Assembly (NCBI RefSeq): GCF_001510715.1
Contig: NZ_LMTJ01000003.1
Coordinates: forward strand, 48,810-112,809
Direction: 5' to 3'
From: Bacillus sp. FJAT-29814
GTDB taxonomy: Bacteria > Bacillota > Bacilli > Bacillales > Cytobacillaceae
DNA length: 64,000 nt
The notes below the pieces were generated by a model. That model worked only from the letters and a program-made list of their open reading frames with translations. It searched no databases and had not been told where the DNA came from. Positions 1 to 13,900 of the stretch are shown here, one piece after another (position 1 is the first letter of the stretch; the number at the start of each line of letters is the position of its first letter). The translations under genes were made by a program, and so were the position numbers.

Positions 1-1788
<1,788 letters not shown>

Positions 1789-1791
1789 CAG

Positions 1792-1813
1792 TAAGCAGGG
1801 GAAACCCTGCTTA
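1792..1813 (+). other. Intercistronic hairpin with GAAA loop
   Basis: A perfect 9-bp inverted repeat (TAAGCAGGG / CCCTGCTTA) closes a GAAA tetraloop, 4 bases after the lacZ stop and just before the AAAGGAG ribosome binding site of the next gene. No U-tract follows, so it is more likely an mRNA processing or stabilising element inside the operon than a terminator. Confidence 0.6.
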
Positions 1814-1835
1814 TGATTTCAAAGGAGAAAAAAAT

Positions 1836-3500
1836 ATGAAACTTGATATTAGAGAAATTCCTTTTTCCAGATTTGGTTCGTATTTTTGTGTGTCACAGGA
1901 GAAGGATTCTGAGGAAATTTATATCCGCGACGTTCACGGCGGGGATGACGCCCCATCAAAGTTGTTTAAATTGAATTTGTTACAGGAAGGCGTTGAAAAG
2001 GCGTTTGAGATTTTCGCAACGGAAACTTCTTTGCGCTTCCAGTTAATCGACAACGAAGAGAAATATGCGGAAATCATTATTCCTGAGGAGGATGAACTTC
2101 ATATTCATACAAGCGGAGTGGAGGTTCGTTTGCAGGCGAGTAAAGTGAAGTACGATACTTTACATGAATATGAGGACGGGATGTACGAATACCACATTTA
2201 TCCGAAGGAATTAAAGCTGATGATCAGCAGGCTGTCGGGCGAGATAAAGGTTGAGGCGCCTTGGAATGTGATCGGAAATGATTTTATTGACATCCGGATG
2301 AAAAATGGCCATTTTGTCATTGAAAGCTATCGTACTGTCTATAAACAAAAGCCATATGCAAGCTTTGAAGCAGGGAAGGAAAAGGTTGAACAGCTTTATC
2401 ATGAATGGAAAGAAAACGTTGCGAAGTCCAGCGAGTTTTATCAGTCTTCAATTGACCGTGCTGCCTATATTACATGGTCAAGTGTGGTTCACCCTCATGG
2501 CCACCTTAAAGATTATGCGATGTATATGTCTAAGCTTTGGATGTACAATATTTGGTCATGGGATAACTGTTTTAATGCGCTGCATTTAGGTGAAAAGTAT
2601 CCGGAGCTTGCTTATTCTCAGTTAAAAATCTTTCTCGATACCCAGGACGAATCCGGAACATATCCTGATTTTGTCAATGATAAATTTGTATCTTATAACT
2701 GCATTAAACCGCCGATTTTTACGTATGTATATGAAAAGCTGATGGAGCGGAACGACTATTTTAAAGATGAACATCGGCTGCGGGAGATTTACCAGTCTAC
2801 AAAGAAAGTGGTCGAATATTATCATTCATATAGAACCTATGAAGGAAGACTTCCGCATTACAAGCATGGAAATGATTCAGGCTGGGATAATGCTTCATTG
2901 TTCCATCAAGGAATGCCGGTCGAAGCCCCCGATTTGGCCAGCTTTTTAATCAGAACGTATGATTGTCTGTCTCGGTTTGCCGAGATGCTTGGAGAAGAGG
3001 CAGAAGGGAAGCGATTTACGGAAAAGGCGGATGCTCTATTTGCGTTGCTGATGGAGCGGCTTCATGATGAGAATGGATTCTTTGGACGGGTTGGAAGGAA
3101 TGCCGAAAAGATTAACATCCGTTCTAGTTTGATCTTGCGATTGCCTGTTTTAATTGGATATCGTTTGGATAAAGCTGTCATGGATCAGCTTGTTACTGAT
3201 CTGGCGGAAAACTTTGAAACCCCATATGGTTTGGCAACCGAAATGCCATCAAGTCCGTTTTACAAAGAAAATGGCTACTGGCTCGGTCCGATTTGGGCGC
3301 CGGTTACTTATCTTTTTGTTGATTCTTTGACAAGTTTTGGCTACAGTGAAATGGGAGAGAGAATTCGCGATAAGTTTATAAATCTTACGCTAGCAGGCGG
3401 TATGGCAGAGAATTTTGACCCATTCTCCGGCAAGGGACTCGTCGATACCTCCTTTACGTGGACATCGAGTGTCTTTCTCGAACTAGTAGAGAAGAAATAG
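1836..3500 (+). CDS. GH63/trehalase-like (alpha/alpha)6 glycosidase
   Basis: 554-aa cytoplasmic protein with no signal peptide. The C-terminal two thirds (about residues 210-550) carries motifs of the six-hairpin alpha-toroid glycosidases related to GH63, GH37 and amylo-alpha-1,6-glucosidases: YNIWSWDNCFNALHLG, GNDSGWDNASLF and GYWLGPIWAPV near the end. The Asp in SWDN and the Asp in GWDN are candidate catalytic or substrate-binding residues. The N-terminal 200 residues look like a beta-rich domain. Start is supported by AAAGGAG 8 bases upstream. It follows the beta-galactosidase and precedes an EamA exporter with which its 3' end nearly abuts, so co-transcription is likely. The exact sugar substrate cannot be read from the sequence. 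Confidence 0.75.
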   Translation: MKLDIREIPFSRFGSYFCVSQEKDSEEIYIRDVHGGDDAPSKLFKLNLLQEGVEKAFEIFATETSLRFQLIDNEEKYAEIIIPEEDELHIHTSGVEVRLQASKVKYDTLHEYEDGMYEYHIYPKELKLMISRLSGEIKVEAPWNVIGNDFIDIRMKNGHFVIESYRTVYKQKPYASFEAGKEKVEQLYHEWKENVAKSSEFYQSSIDRAAYITWSSVVHPHGHLKDYAMYMSKLWMYNIWSWDNCFNALHLGEKYPELAYSQLKIFLDTQDESGTYPDFVNDKFVSYNCIKPPIFTYVYEKLMERNDYFKDEHRLREIYQSTKKVVEYYHSYRTYEGRLPHYKHGNDSGWDNASLFHQGMPVEAPDLASFLIRTYDCLSRFAEMLGEEAEGKRFTEKADALFALLMERLHDENGFFGRVGRNAEKINIRSSLILRLPVLIGYRLDKAVMDQLVTDLAENFETPYGLATEMPSSPFYKENGYWLGPIWAPVTYLFVDSLTSFGYSEMGERIRDKFINLTLAGGMAENFDPFSGKGLVDTSFTWTSSVFLELVEKK

Positions 3501-3511
3501 AGGATGATGAA

Positions 3512-4396
3512 ATGCGTAAATACATTGGGGAAATAAGTCTTACGATTGTAGCGGTCATTTGGGGAAGCGGATTTGTGGCCAGTGCGGTTTCACTGGAGCA
3601 TTATACGCCATACCAGATTTTAGCGATCCGGTTTTTGATAGGGGTACTGCTGTTAAGTGCTGTATTTTTTAAGAAATTTAAACTGATGAAGAAAAGCACG
3701 ATTATAAAGGGCTCCATTATCGGAATATTTTTATACTTGGCATTTGCCCTGCAAACCGTAGGATTACAGTATACAACACCATCAAAAAATGCCTTTCTCA
3801 CTGCGGTAAATGTGGTGATTGTTCCGTTTATTGCATTTTTTATTTATAAGCGAAAAATGGATAAGTTTGAGCTTTTTGGAGCGATTCTGGCGATTACAGG
3901 TGTCGGTGTCATCTCGTTAAAGCTTACGGCTGAAGTGAATTTCGGGGACCTGCTTACCTTGTTGTGTGCGGTGGGATTTGCATTCCATATTTTCTACACT
4001 GCACAGTTTGTAAAAGACGAAGATCCGGTTCTTTTGACTATTGTTCAAATGGCGGTCGCAGCGATTTTAGGAATGATTGTCGTCTTTTTCAAAGGGGAAA
4101 CAAGCTTTTCGATGAATGTCGAAGGGGTTTCCAATGTGATCTATTTGGGTGTTTTCTCGACAACGATTGCGTTTTTGCTGCAGACGTTTGCGCAAAAATT
4201 TACAACCGAAACAAATGCAGCCATCATTTTATCGACCGAAGCCTTATGGGGTATGGTATTCTCCATTATCCTGTTAAGCGAGGTTATTACCTTGAAAATG
4301 ATCATTGGAGCACTCCTGATTCTTTGCGCTATTATCATTTCCGAAACGAAGCTAAACTTTTTCAAAAAAGAAACGATTGAGGAACCAGTTTCGTAA
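3512..4396 (+). CDS. EamA/DMT-family transporter
   Basis: 294-aa membrane protein with about ten hydrophobic segments arranged as two EamA repeats (VAVIWGSGFVAS at the start, GVFSTTIAFLLQTFAQK in the second half). The drug/metabolite transporter superfamily exports metabolites, amino acids or sugars; the substrate is unknown here. The open frame extends upstream into the preceding gene, but the ATG at 3512 is chosen because GAGGATGATG lies just before it and the protein then begins at the usual N-terminal membrane segment. It sits 11 bases after the glycosidase stop, so it is probably the last gene of the sugar operon. Confidence 0.85.
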   Translation: MRKYIGEISLTIVAVIWGSGFVASAVSLEHYTPYQILAIRFLIGVLLLSAVFFKKFKLMKKSTIIKGSIIGIFLYLAFALQTVGLQYTTPSKNAFLTAVNVVIVPFIAFFIYKRKMDKFELFGAILAITGVGVISLKLTAEVNFGDLLTLLCAVGFAFHIFYTAQFVKDEDPVLLTIVQMAVAAILGMIVVFFKGETSFSMNVEGVSNVIYLGVFSTTIAFLLQTFAQKFTTETNAAIILSTEALWGMVFSIILLSEVITLKMIIGALLILCAIIISETKLNFFKKETIEEPVS

Positions 4397-4400
4397 ACGA

Positions 4401-4439
4401 TATTATTTCAAATCCACATGTTGATTGGATGAAATAATA
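4401..4439. repeat. Inverted repeat between exporter and regulator
   Basis: Perfect 10-bp arms TATTATTTCA (4401-4410) and TGAAATAATA (4430-4439), with a further ATCCA/TGGAT pairing inside after a bulge. It lies 34 bases upstream of the LacI-type regulator. It has no U-tract, so it may be an operator for the regulator or a weak terminator for the operon before it. Confidence 0.45.
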
Positions 4440-4463
4440 AGAATTTAAATTAGAGTTAAGTAG

Positions 4464-5471
<1,008 letters not shown>

Positions 5472-5495
5472 TTTCCGTCACCTAAAATATAAATA

Positions 5496-5541
5496 AGCCA
5501 AAAATATGCTTTATTCATTTTGCATATTTTTGGCTTTTTTT
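5496..5541 (+). terminator. Intrinsic terminator after LacI-type gene
   Basis: Perfect 14-bp stem AGCCAAAAATATGC / GCATATTTTTGGCT with a 12-base loop, then six T. The same right arm recurs at 33391-33405 after the ABC transporter operon. Confidence 0.9.
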
Positions 5542-5607
5542 AATGGAAAAAGGATATTCTACCCTATTTCGGAAAAGATAAAGAAAAACTTTCCAAATGG
5601 TGCTAAT

Positions 5608-7164
5608 ATGGCTAATTTTTTCAAATCAAAAAAACACATTCGTAAGTTGAAATACACACTCGATAACCAAAAAGACCAGCAAAGCAGCCTGGAAAAATGT
5701 GAGCATCGCAAGGATCAAACCGAAGACTGGGAAAAGGAGCTTACTAAATCAAAGGATTATCAAAAGAGCTATTATTTTAATCAAAAGTCAGGCAAAAAAT
5801 TTACGCTTACCTACTTATCTACACTTGTCGAAGAAAAGGTGATGGATAATAATGCTGTACCGCCTTTACTCGAGGGCGAGTTTCATCAGATAGACGATGT
5901 TAAAAAGCTTCTTCCTTTAGCAGATGTAGAATTATCAAGCAGCTTTAAAGATATCCCTGAAAAGCTGCTGAAAGGTGCTGTCATGCTTTCCTTAGAGGGG
6001 GAAAAGGAGTTTGCCTTCATCTCCTCACCGAAACAAATTGTCCGGTCGGTTTCAGCACCCGAGATTGAATTTAGTGTTGTAGGTCCGAAAGAAGCCTTTG
6101 TAGAACCCATTGACCAGAACATAAATATGATTCGCAAGCGTTTACCAATTAAGAAACTCATCATAGAAGAATTTATAGTTGGAAAATTATCGTTAACCAA
6201 GGTGTGTGTCCTGTCTATCGAAGGGGTTACAAATAAGGAAATAATCAATACTGTCAAGCAACGGATTAGCGATCTTGATAAGGATGAAATCGCTGACAGT
6301 TCCTATTTTACTCAGATGATTTCCGATAATGGGAACTCTCCTTTTCCGCAGCTGCTCGATACAGAAAGGCCTGACCGTGTGTCATCCAGCCTGGTTGAGG
6401 GGAAAGTGGTTATACTGGTTGATGGCTCACCCCATGCTTTAATCGGGCCAACCTCTTTGACGGAGTTCTTTAACTCTTTCGAAGATTATTTTCTAAACTG
6501 GATTCTTGCAACCTTTATTCGATTAATCCGTTTATTTTCGGTTATCTTCTCGATCATGGTTACACCTCTTTATGTTGCAGTGGTGACTTACCACTATCAA
6601 ATGATTCCAAAAGACTTACTAATTACGTTAGTTACCTCAAGGCGTGTTGTCCCTTTCCCCCCCATACTTGAGGTCTTGTTTTTGGAAGTAACGATTGAAC
6701 TTCTACGGGAAGCAGGGGCAAGGCTGCCAACTAAGGTCGGCCAGACAATTGGTATCGTGGGCGGTATTGTTTTGGGAACAGCATCAGTGGAAGCGGGGCT
6801 TACAAGTAATGTTCTATTAATTTTAATCGCGCTAGCTGCACTCGCTTCCTTTACCACTCCAGTCTATCAAATGAGTAATACCATCAGGATTTTGCGATTT
6901 CCGTTTCTGATCATGGCCGAATTATGGGGATTAGTCGGGATTACGATTGCTTTTTGTTTTTTGCTTACACATCTGCTGCGGCTTACTTCATTAGGCCTTC
7001 CATTTATGGAGCCAATATTCCCTCTAAGATTGAGAGATTTTAAAGATGCCTTATTCCGGCTGCCTTTTAAAAATCAGGCGAAACGTCCGCAGTATCTAAG
7101 GACCAATGACCCCATCCGGTTTAGCAAGGAAAAGGCCCATAAAAAGAAGGACATTGATGAATAA
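5608..7164 (+). CDS. gerAA: Spore germination protein GerA family, A subunit
   Basis: 518-aa A subunit of a GerA-type germinant receptor in the spore inner membrane, where the A, B and C subunits sense nutrients. The N-terminal soluble half has the family blocks EPIDQNINMIRKRLP and ERPDRVSSSLVEGKVVILVDGSP. The C-terminal half has about five membrane segments, with REAGARLPTKVGQTIGIVGGIVLGTA highly typical of GerAA/GerBA/GerKA. The open frame begins at 5506, but that start would lie inside the preceding terminator, so the ATG at 5608 (weak GGTG upstream) is chosen and gives a normal family length. Followed after 17 bases by the B subunit. Operons of this kind are usually expressed in the forespore under sigma-G; I could not identify a convincing sigma-G promoter. 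Confidence 0.93.
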   Translation: MANFFKSKKHIRKLKYTLDNQKDQQSSLEKCEHRKDQTEDWEKELTKSKDYQKSYYFNQKSGKKFTLTYLSTLVEEKVMDNNAVPPLLEGEFHQIDDVKKLLPLADVELSSSFKDIPEKLLKGAVMLSLEGEKEFAFISSPKQIVRSVSAPEIEFSVVGPKEAFVEPIDQNINMIRKRLPIKKLIIEEFIVGKLSLTKVCVLSIEGVTNKEIINTVKQRISDLDKDEIADSSYFTQMISDNGNSPFPQLLDTERPDRVSSSLVEGKVVILVDGSPHALIGPTSLTEFFNSFEDYFLNWILATFIRLIRLFSVIFSIMVTPLYVAVVTYHYQMIPKDLLITLVTSRRVVPFPPILEVLFLEVTIELLREAGARLPTKVGQTIGIVGGIVLGTASVEAGLTSNVLLILIALAALASFTTPVYQMSNTIRILRFPFLIMAELWGLVGITIAFCFLLTHLLRLTSLGLPFMEPIFPLRLRDFKDALFRLPFKNQAKRPQYLRTNDPIRFSKEKAHKKKDIDE

Positions 7165-7181
7165 AGGAAGGAAGAGAAGCA

Positions 7182-8273
7182 ATGATGCAGGGATCCATCC
7201 AGGAGAGACTCCAAATATCACCATTTATGGCCGCGTATGTCATTGTTTCTATGCAGATTGGAATAGGAGTCCTAGGTTTCCAGCGCATTATTGCCACAGA
7301 TGCTGGCACAGATGCCTGGATTTCGGTTATTGGGGCGGGATTGACCATCCACATCATCGTGTGGATGATGTATAAGATTTGTGAGACTGTAAATGGGGAT
7401 ATACTGGATGCCAATGTTTACTTATTCGGAAAAATAATCGGCAACAGCATAAATACCTTTTTTATCTTTTATTATACGGTTACGTGTGCAGGGACACTTG
7501 GCGGCCTTTATGAAATTATACGCACTTGGATGTTTCAAAGTCTGAGCCCGTTTTGGTTCGCAGCTATCTACTTACTTTTAGGAATCTATATTGTCTTTGG
7601 CGGCTTTCGGACCGTAGCAGGAATCTCGTTTTTCGGAATGGTAATACCTTTTTATTTACTTTTTTCTTTTGGTTTTGCCTTACAGTATGGGGATTTTACC
7701 AATTTGTTGCCGATTATGGACCATTCCTTTATTGAACTAGTAAAAGGCGGCTACCACATGTCACTCAGTTACCTGGGATATGACGTTTTATTATTTTTTT
7801 ACCCTTTTATTAAGAAACCAAAACAATCAAAGAAATTTGTTCATATCGGGCTTTTGTCAACCACTTTCATTTACACGGCCTTAGCTGTCATAACTTTTGC
7901 CTATTTTCCGCTGGGTTTGCTTGAAAAATCAATATGGGCAACATTGGAAATGTGGAAAATTGTCCGGCTTCCAATAATTGAGAGGTTTGAGTATTTGGGA
8001 ATTGCCAATTGGACCTTGATTATGCTCCCAAGTATAGCCCTTTCCTTATGGGTAGCAAGCAGAGTGACCAAACGTATTTTTCATATTAATCAAAAAAAAT
8101 CGGTTATTTTTATTGCTTTGGTATGTCTGGTGATGGTGGTACTCATTCCTACTCGTGAAAGACTGAACTTCCTGTTTAACTATACGGCAATTGTTGGGTT
8201 TTCCTTAGCTTATATTTACACTCCTCTTCTTTATTTTTTACTGCTGATTAAAAAGAAGGTGAAAGCGAAGTGA
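7182..8273 (+). CDS. gerAB: Germinant receptor B subunit, GerAB-type permease
   Basis: 363-aa integral membrane protein with about ten segments, of the spore germination permease branch of the APC (amino acid-polyamine-organocation) superfamily. It is the germinant-binding subunit in studied receptors. Typical features are the N-terminal MQIGIGVLGFQR, the SYLGYDVLLFFYPF stretch in the middle and a basic C-terminus (LLIKKKVKAK). The start ATG at 7182 follows AAAGGAAGGAAG. Its stop overlaps the GTG start of the C subunit, indicating translational coupling. Confidence 0.93.
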   Translation: MMQGSIQERLQISPFMAAYVIVSMQIGIGVLGFQRIIATDAGTDAWISVIGAGLTIHIIVWMMYKICETVNGDILDANVYLFGKIIGNSINTFFIFYYTVTCAGTLGGLYEIIRTWMFQSLSPFWFAAIYLLLGIYIVFGGFRTVAGISFFGMVIPFYLLFSFGFALQYGDFTNLLPIMDHSFIELVKGGYHMSLSYLGYDVLLFFYPFIKKPKQSKKFVHIGLLSTTFIYTALAVITFAYFPLGLLEKSIWATLEMWKIVRLPIIERFEYLGIANWTLIMLPSIALSLWVASRVTKRIFHINQKKSVIFIALVCLVMVVLIPTRERLNFLFNYTAIVGFSLAYIYTPLLYFLLLIKKKVKAK

Positions 8274-9337
8274 AAAAATCCTGCTTTATTGTAACGTTAC
8301 TGTTGTGTATGACAATTCTGCCTGGATGCGTGGAAAAAAAGGTAATTGATGATGTAAATATTGCCACTGGCATCGGAATTGATAAAAGTGAGAAACAGTT
8401 CCTTGGGAGTGTCATGATTCCCGTGTTTAAGCCAGACAAGTCATTCGGGAATTTTACATTTAAGGCCAAAGGAAAAGTGATCCGGGATTTGGTATCTGAA
8501 ATGCAGAAAAAAGCATCACAGCCAATTGTCAGCGGAAGTCTTGATATCGCTCTTTTTGGAGAGGATGTCGCGCGTGAGGGACTTATTAAAACTCTAGACG
8601 TCTTTTTGCGGGATCCAAGTGTGGGTGCAAGGGTTCAATTGGCTGTAGTAGATGGGCAAGCTATAGATATTTTTAAAGGAAAATATGGTGATCGCGGGAA
8701 CGCCCAATACCTGACACAGTTACTAGAACATAATATGGAGCAACAAAATTTGCCTTTAACCAATCTTCATCGATTTCTGGCTGCGTTTTACCAAAAAGGG
8801 ATGGATCCCTATTTACCAATGCTTAAAAAGAGTAGTCGTAATTTAGTGACGATATCTGGATTAGCCCTTTTTAAAGATGAAAAGCTCGTTGACATTCTCC
8901 ATGAGAATAAAATGTATTATTTCAAGCTCCTTGTAGACCATCACACATTGGGGGTAGTGAAAGTGAAGGAGGCTCATGGAGAATCTACTGTCAAAAGTAT
9001 GGGGTTAAAGAAAAACATAAGACTGAAAGGAAGGAATCCCTATACATTCTCGATTAAGATTAAATTAAAGGGAGATCTTACCGAGCATCAGGAAAGGATC
9101 CTTGAGAAAGGCGAGATTCGAGAAATTGAGAACAAATTAGCACAACAAATCTCAAAGGAATGCAAAATGTTGGTTGAGGATTTTCAAAGAAAAAACATTG
9201 ACCCGGTCGGCTTTGGTCACTTCGCAAAAACAAGGACACGAAATTTTGATTACAAAAAGTGGAATGAAGAATATAAAAATGCGAAATTTGAAGTTTCAGC
9301 AGATGTTAAATTGATTGGACATGGTGTAGTGGAGTAA
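8270..9337 (+). CDS. gerAC: Germinant receptor C subunit, Ger(x)C lipoprotein
   Basis: 355-aa lipoprotein of the Ger(x)C family. A type II signal peptide (MKKSCFIVTLLLCMTILPGC) ends in the lipobox LPGC, so Cys20 would be diacylated. The body carries the family stretch GIGIDKSEKQFLGSVMIPVF and a C-terminal FQRKNIDPVGFGHFAKTR block. It starts with GTG overlapping the gerAB stop as GTGA. It would sit on the outer face of the inner spore membrane with the A and B subunits. An intrinsic-type hairpin follows. Confidence 0.93.
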   Translation: MKKSCFIVTLLLCMTILPGCVEKKVIDDVNIATGIGIDKSEKQFLGSVMIPVFKPDKSFGNFTFKAKGKVIRDLVSEMQKKASQPIVSGSLDIALFGEDVAREGLIKTLDVFLRDPSVGARVQLAVVDGQAIDIFKGKYGDRGNAQYLTQLLEHNMEQQNLPLTNLHRFLAAFYQKGMDPYLPMLKKSSRNLVTISGLALFKDEKLVDILHENKMYYFKLLVDHHTLGVVKVKEAHGESTVKSMGLKKNIRLKGRNPYTFSIKIKLKGDLTEHQERILEKGEIREIENKLAQQISKECKMLVEDFQRKNIDPVGFGHFAKTRTRNFDYKKWNEEYKNAKFEVSADVKLIGHGVVE

Positions 9338-9358
9338 TGATTATCTGAAAGGTAAAAA

Positions 9359-9389
9359 AATAACCACCGTTAGTTTGACGGCGGTTATT
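9359..9389 (-). terminator. Hairpin of the CCGCCGTC/GACGGCGG type after gerAC
   Basis: A 12-bp stem (AATAACCACCGT / ACGGCGGTTATT, one G.U type pair) lies 21 bases after gerAC. The A-run is on its left flank (9354-9360), so the U-tract is on the minus-strand transcript, although the gene just before it is on the plus strand. Similar stems occur at 11512 and 26634. Confidence 0.6.
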
Positions 9390-9830
9390 CATAGTGAAAA
9401 CCCTTTCTTTCCCAGGAGAACATTTTTCAACAAATACTTTTCGACAAAAATCTATTTGCGCGTACACAAATCCTTTCATCAAAATGTAAATCGCTAATCC
9501 TATAGATACTTTTCCGGTAACTATATTTTAATATATTGCAATAAGATGTTAAATATCTTAAATAAAGAACAATTCAAACATCCCATGTACTATGATTTTT
9601 TAAAATAGGACTACGATATTTGCGGTATTTTTATTTTTATATATTAAAAATAGCCTAATTACGTAAATTGAAATGTACGAATAGATATCCTGATGGAATT
9701 AAAAAATGTGTAAAGTTTGTCAAAAAAAGCAATAATTTGTTCTGATAATTTCGAATGTTTTTCCTTCATTTATTTTCCAGTAATTAGTATGATAAGAATG
9801 TTAAATTTTTACGAATAGGGGAGAAGAACA
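9390..9830. other. AT-rich intergenic region before the PHA genes
   Basis: I see no supported gene on either strand. The region is very AT-rich with several short T and A runs. TATGAT near 9788 could be a -10 element for the gene at 9831, but no good -35 sits at the right distance, so no promoter is called. Confidence 0.5.
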
Positions 9831-10235
9831 ATGAGCATGGAAACCAATCTTTTTGATATCTGGAAGGATTTCTATTCAAAGTCTACAAGTATGTTTGATG
9901 AAAGGATCACGCAGAATTTCCCATCACAAGGAATTGCTCAAGTCATGGAAATGAATTTAATGTTCAAAAAAATGATCGATGAAACTACGGAAAAATACCT
10001 GGAATTAGTTAACATTCCATCACGTAACGATTTGGCCAGTCTTTCTTCCATGATTGTCAATGTGGATGCGAAAGTTGATAGCTTAGAAGAATTGTTGGAA
10101 GAAAGCAGCGCAAATCAACCTCATGCTGCCAGCCTCCAGGAGGAAATGGTTTCCATCAAAAAGGATATAAAGAGTCTTGAAAATAAAGTGAATCAAATTC
10201 TTGCATTGTTAAAGGCGTCGGAAGGATCAAAATAG
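9831..10235 (+). CDS. PHA synthase subunit, PhaR/PhaE-like
   Basis: 134-aa acidic protein that is mostly alpha-helical. The stretch LELVNIPSRNDLASLSSMIVNVDAKVDSLEELLEE (about residues 61-95) matches the conserved IPTRNDVxxxxxxxxxLExKVDxLE block of PhaE/PhaR and related coiled-coil PHA proteins. The last 30 residues form a second heptad coil. PhaR or PhaE is the non-catalytic partner required for class III/IV PHA synthase activity on granules. It is shorter than the usual Bacillus PhaR or PhaE, so assignment as a PhaR-like subunit rests on the motif and on phaC lying 162 bases downstream. Good GGGGAGAAG site before the ATG. Confidence 0.7.
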   Translation: MSMETNLFDIWKDFYSKSTSMFDERITQNFPSQGIAQVMEMNLMFKKMIDETTEKYLELVNIPSRNDLASLSSMIVNVDAKVDSLEELLEESSANQPHAASLQEEMVSIKKDIKSLENKVNQILALLKASEGSK

Positions 10236-10397
10236 ACAAAAGGAAACAAGAGGTGTCGTGCTTTTTATATAAAGCCGGGACTTACATAACGGGTCGACAA
10301 TATGAGTTTACTCGCGCCCTATATATGTAATTTTCATGTAGATGTAAATTATTAATATTGTTTGTATAACGTTAAAACTGATAAGGAGTGAGTAGTC

Positions 10398-11486
10398 ATT
10401 AGTGTTCCTATGACCAATGATTGGGAAAAATACACCGATCTATACCCAAAAGAATTAAAGCAATTATTTAACCGTGTATATCGGGCTACCCAAGTGCTAA
10501 CCACCGATGCCGAACCAGAAGTAGCTCCGACACCAAAGGAAATCGTTTGGACGAGAAATAAAACGAAACTTTATCGTTACATATCCGACCAGCCTAAAAA
10601 ACACAAGATTCCATTGCTGATGGTGTACGCGCTCATTAATAAACCATATATCCTGGATTTAACAAAAGGCGGCAGCTTGATAGAATATTTGGTTAATCAG
10701 GGATTTGATGTTTACCTTCTTGATTGGGGCACCCCTGGATATGAAGACCGGAATATGAAACTCGATGATTTCATTATGGATTACATTCCGCGGGCTGTTA
10801 AAAAAGTAATGAGAAAGTCTAATGTTGAAGAAGTGTCCATTCTTGGGTATTGCATGGGCGGTACAATGACGTCTATTTTTGCGGCATTGCATCCTGAATT
10901 GCCGATTCGAAATCTTGTATTTATGACAACTCCGTTTAATTTTGAGAATTCAGGTACTTACGGCGCCATGCTAAACGAGAAATTTTTTGATCTTGATAAA
11001 GTAGTAGACACCCTTGGGGTTGTTCCTCCTACAATGATTGACTTTGGCAACAAACTAATCAAACCGATGGCAAGCTTCTATGGGCCTTATGTCAGTCTTG
11101 TGGATCGGGCGGACAATGAAAAGTTCGTAAAAAGTTTTAAGCTTCTTCAAAAATGGTTAAACGATGGCATTCCATTCCCAGGTGAAGCATATCGTCAGTG
11201 GATCAGGGATTTCTACCAGAAAAACAAGCTGATTAAAGGGGAGCTTGTTGTACGCGGCCAAAAAGTAGACTTGAAGAATATCAAAGCCAATGTTCTTAAT
11301 CTAGCAGGAGAAAACGACATAATTGCCCAGCCGCATATGGTCGAAGCATTAATGGACGCGATCTCTAGCCAGGATAAACAATACAAGAATTTACCGGTTG
11401 GCCATACTTCCATTACCTTTGGCAGTCAGGCCAATAAAATAACGTATCCTACGATTGGCAACTGGTTAGCAGAACGTTCTAACTAA
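10398..11486 (+). CDS. phaC: Poly(3-hydroxyalkanoate) synthase catalytic subunit PhaC (class III/IV)
   Basis: PHA synthase, which polymerises 3-hydroxyacyl-CoA into storage polyester on cytoplasmic granules. Alpha/beta-hydrolase fold with the lipase-like box GYCMGG holding the catalytic Cys, GENDIIAQP with the catalytic Asp and PVGHTSI with the His. PFPGEAYRQWIRDFY is typical of the Bacillus enzyme. The first ATG is at 10410, but the only good ribosome binding site, AAGGAG at 10383-10388, is 21 bases from it. An in-frame ATT at 10398 lies 9 bases from that site and would give the N-terminus (M)SVPMTNDWEK, which lines up with the MAIPYVQEWEK start I recall for B. megaterium PhaC. I therefore favour a rare ATT start (362 aa). 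A bidirectional terminator follows. Confidence 0.9.
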   Translation: MSVPMTNDWEKYTDLYPKELKQLFNRVYRATQVLTTDAEPEVAPTPKEIVWTRNKTKLYRYISDQPKKHKIPLLMVYALINKPYILDLTKGGSLIEYLVNQGFDVYLLDWGTPGYEDRNMKLDDFIMDYIPRAVKKVMRKSNVEEVSILGYCMGGTMTSIFAALHPELPIRNLVFMTTPFNFENSGTYGAMLNEKFFDLDKVVDTLGVVPPTMIDFGNKLIKPMASFYGPYVSLVDRADNEKFVKSFKLLQKWLNDGIPFPGEAYRQWIRDFYQKNKLIKGELVVRGQKVDLKNIKANVLNLAGENDIIAQPHMVEALMDAISSQDKQYKNLPVGHTSITFGSQANKITYPTIGNWLAERSN

Positions 11487-11511
11487 ATATCTTAAAGATC
11501 ATTGAGAATAA

Positions 11512-11547
11512 AAAAAGAACCGCCGTCACACGACGGCGGTTCTTTTT
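11512..11547. terminator. Bidirectional terminator between phaC and katG
   Basis: Perfect 16-bp stem (AAAAAGAACCGCCGTC / GACGGCGGTTCTTTTT) with an ACAC loop. T-runs on both strands allow it to end both the phaC and the convergent katG transcripts. Confidence 0.95.
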
Positions 11548-11553
11548 ACATAT

Positions 11554-13788
<2,235 letters not shown>

Positions 13789-13842
13789 CTATGTAAAATT
13801 AATAGTATATAATTATGTATCCTAGTTTAAAAAACTAAGATA

Positions 13843-13900
13843 TTATAATTATAATAATTATCATTTAGTTATTATAATAATTATTATATAATCATTATAA
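13843..13900. promoter_or_regulatory. Three PerR-like boxes upstream of katG
   Basis: Three 15-mers each match the PerR consensus TTATAATnATTATAA at 14 of 15 positions: TTATAATTATAATAA (13843-13857), TTATAATAATTATTA (13872-13886) and ATATAATCATTATAA (13886-13900). They lie 73-130 bases upstream of the katG start. The surrounding sequence is almost pure A/T, which raises the chance of fortuitous matches. Confidence 0.6.

Noticed and set aside
7106..7414. Frames overlapping the gerAA/gerAB junction
   Set aside because: Shadows of gerAB in other frames, without ribosome sites.
9831..10235. Phasin PhaP as identity of the 134-aa gene
   Set aside because: The IPSRND-type block and position before phaC fit a PhaR/PhaE-like subunit better; a phasin cannot be wholly excluded.
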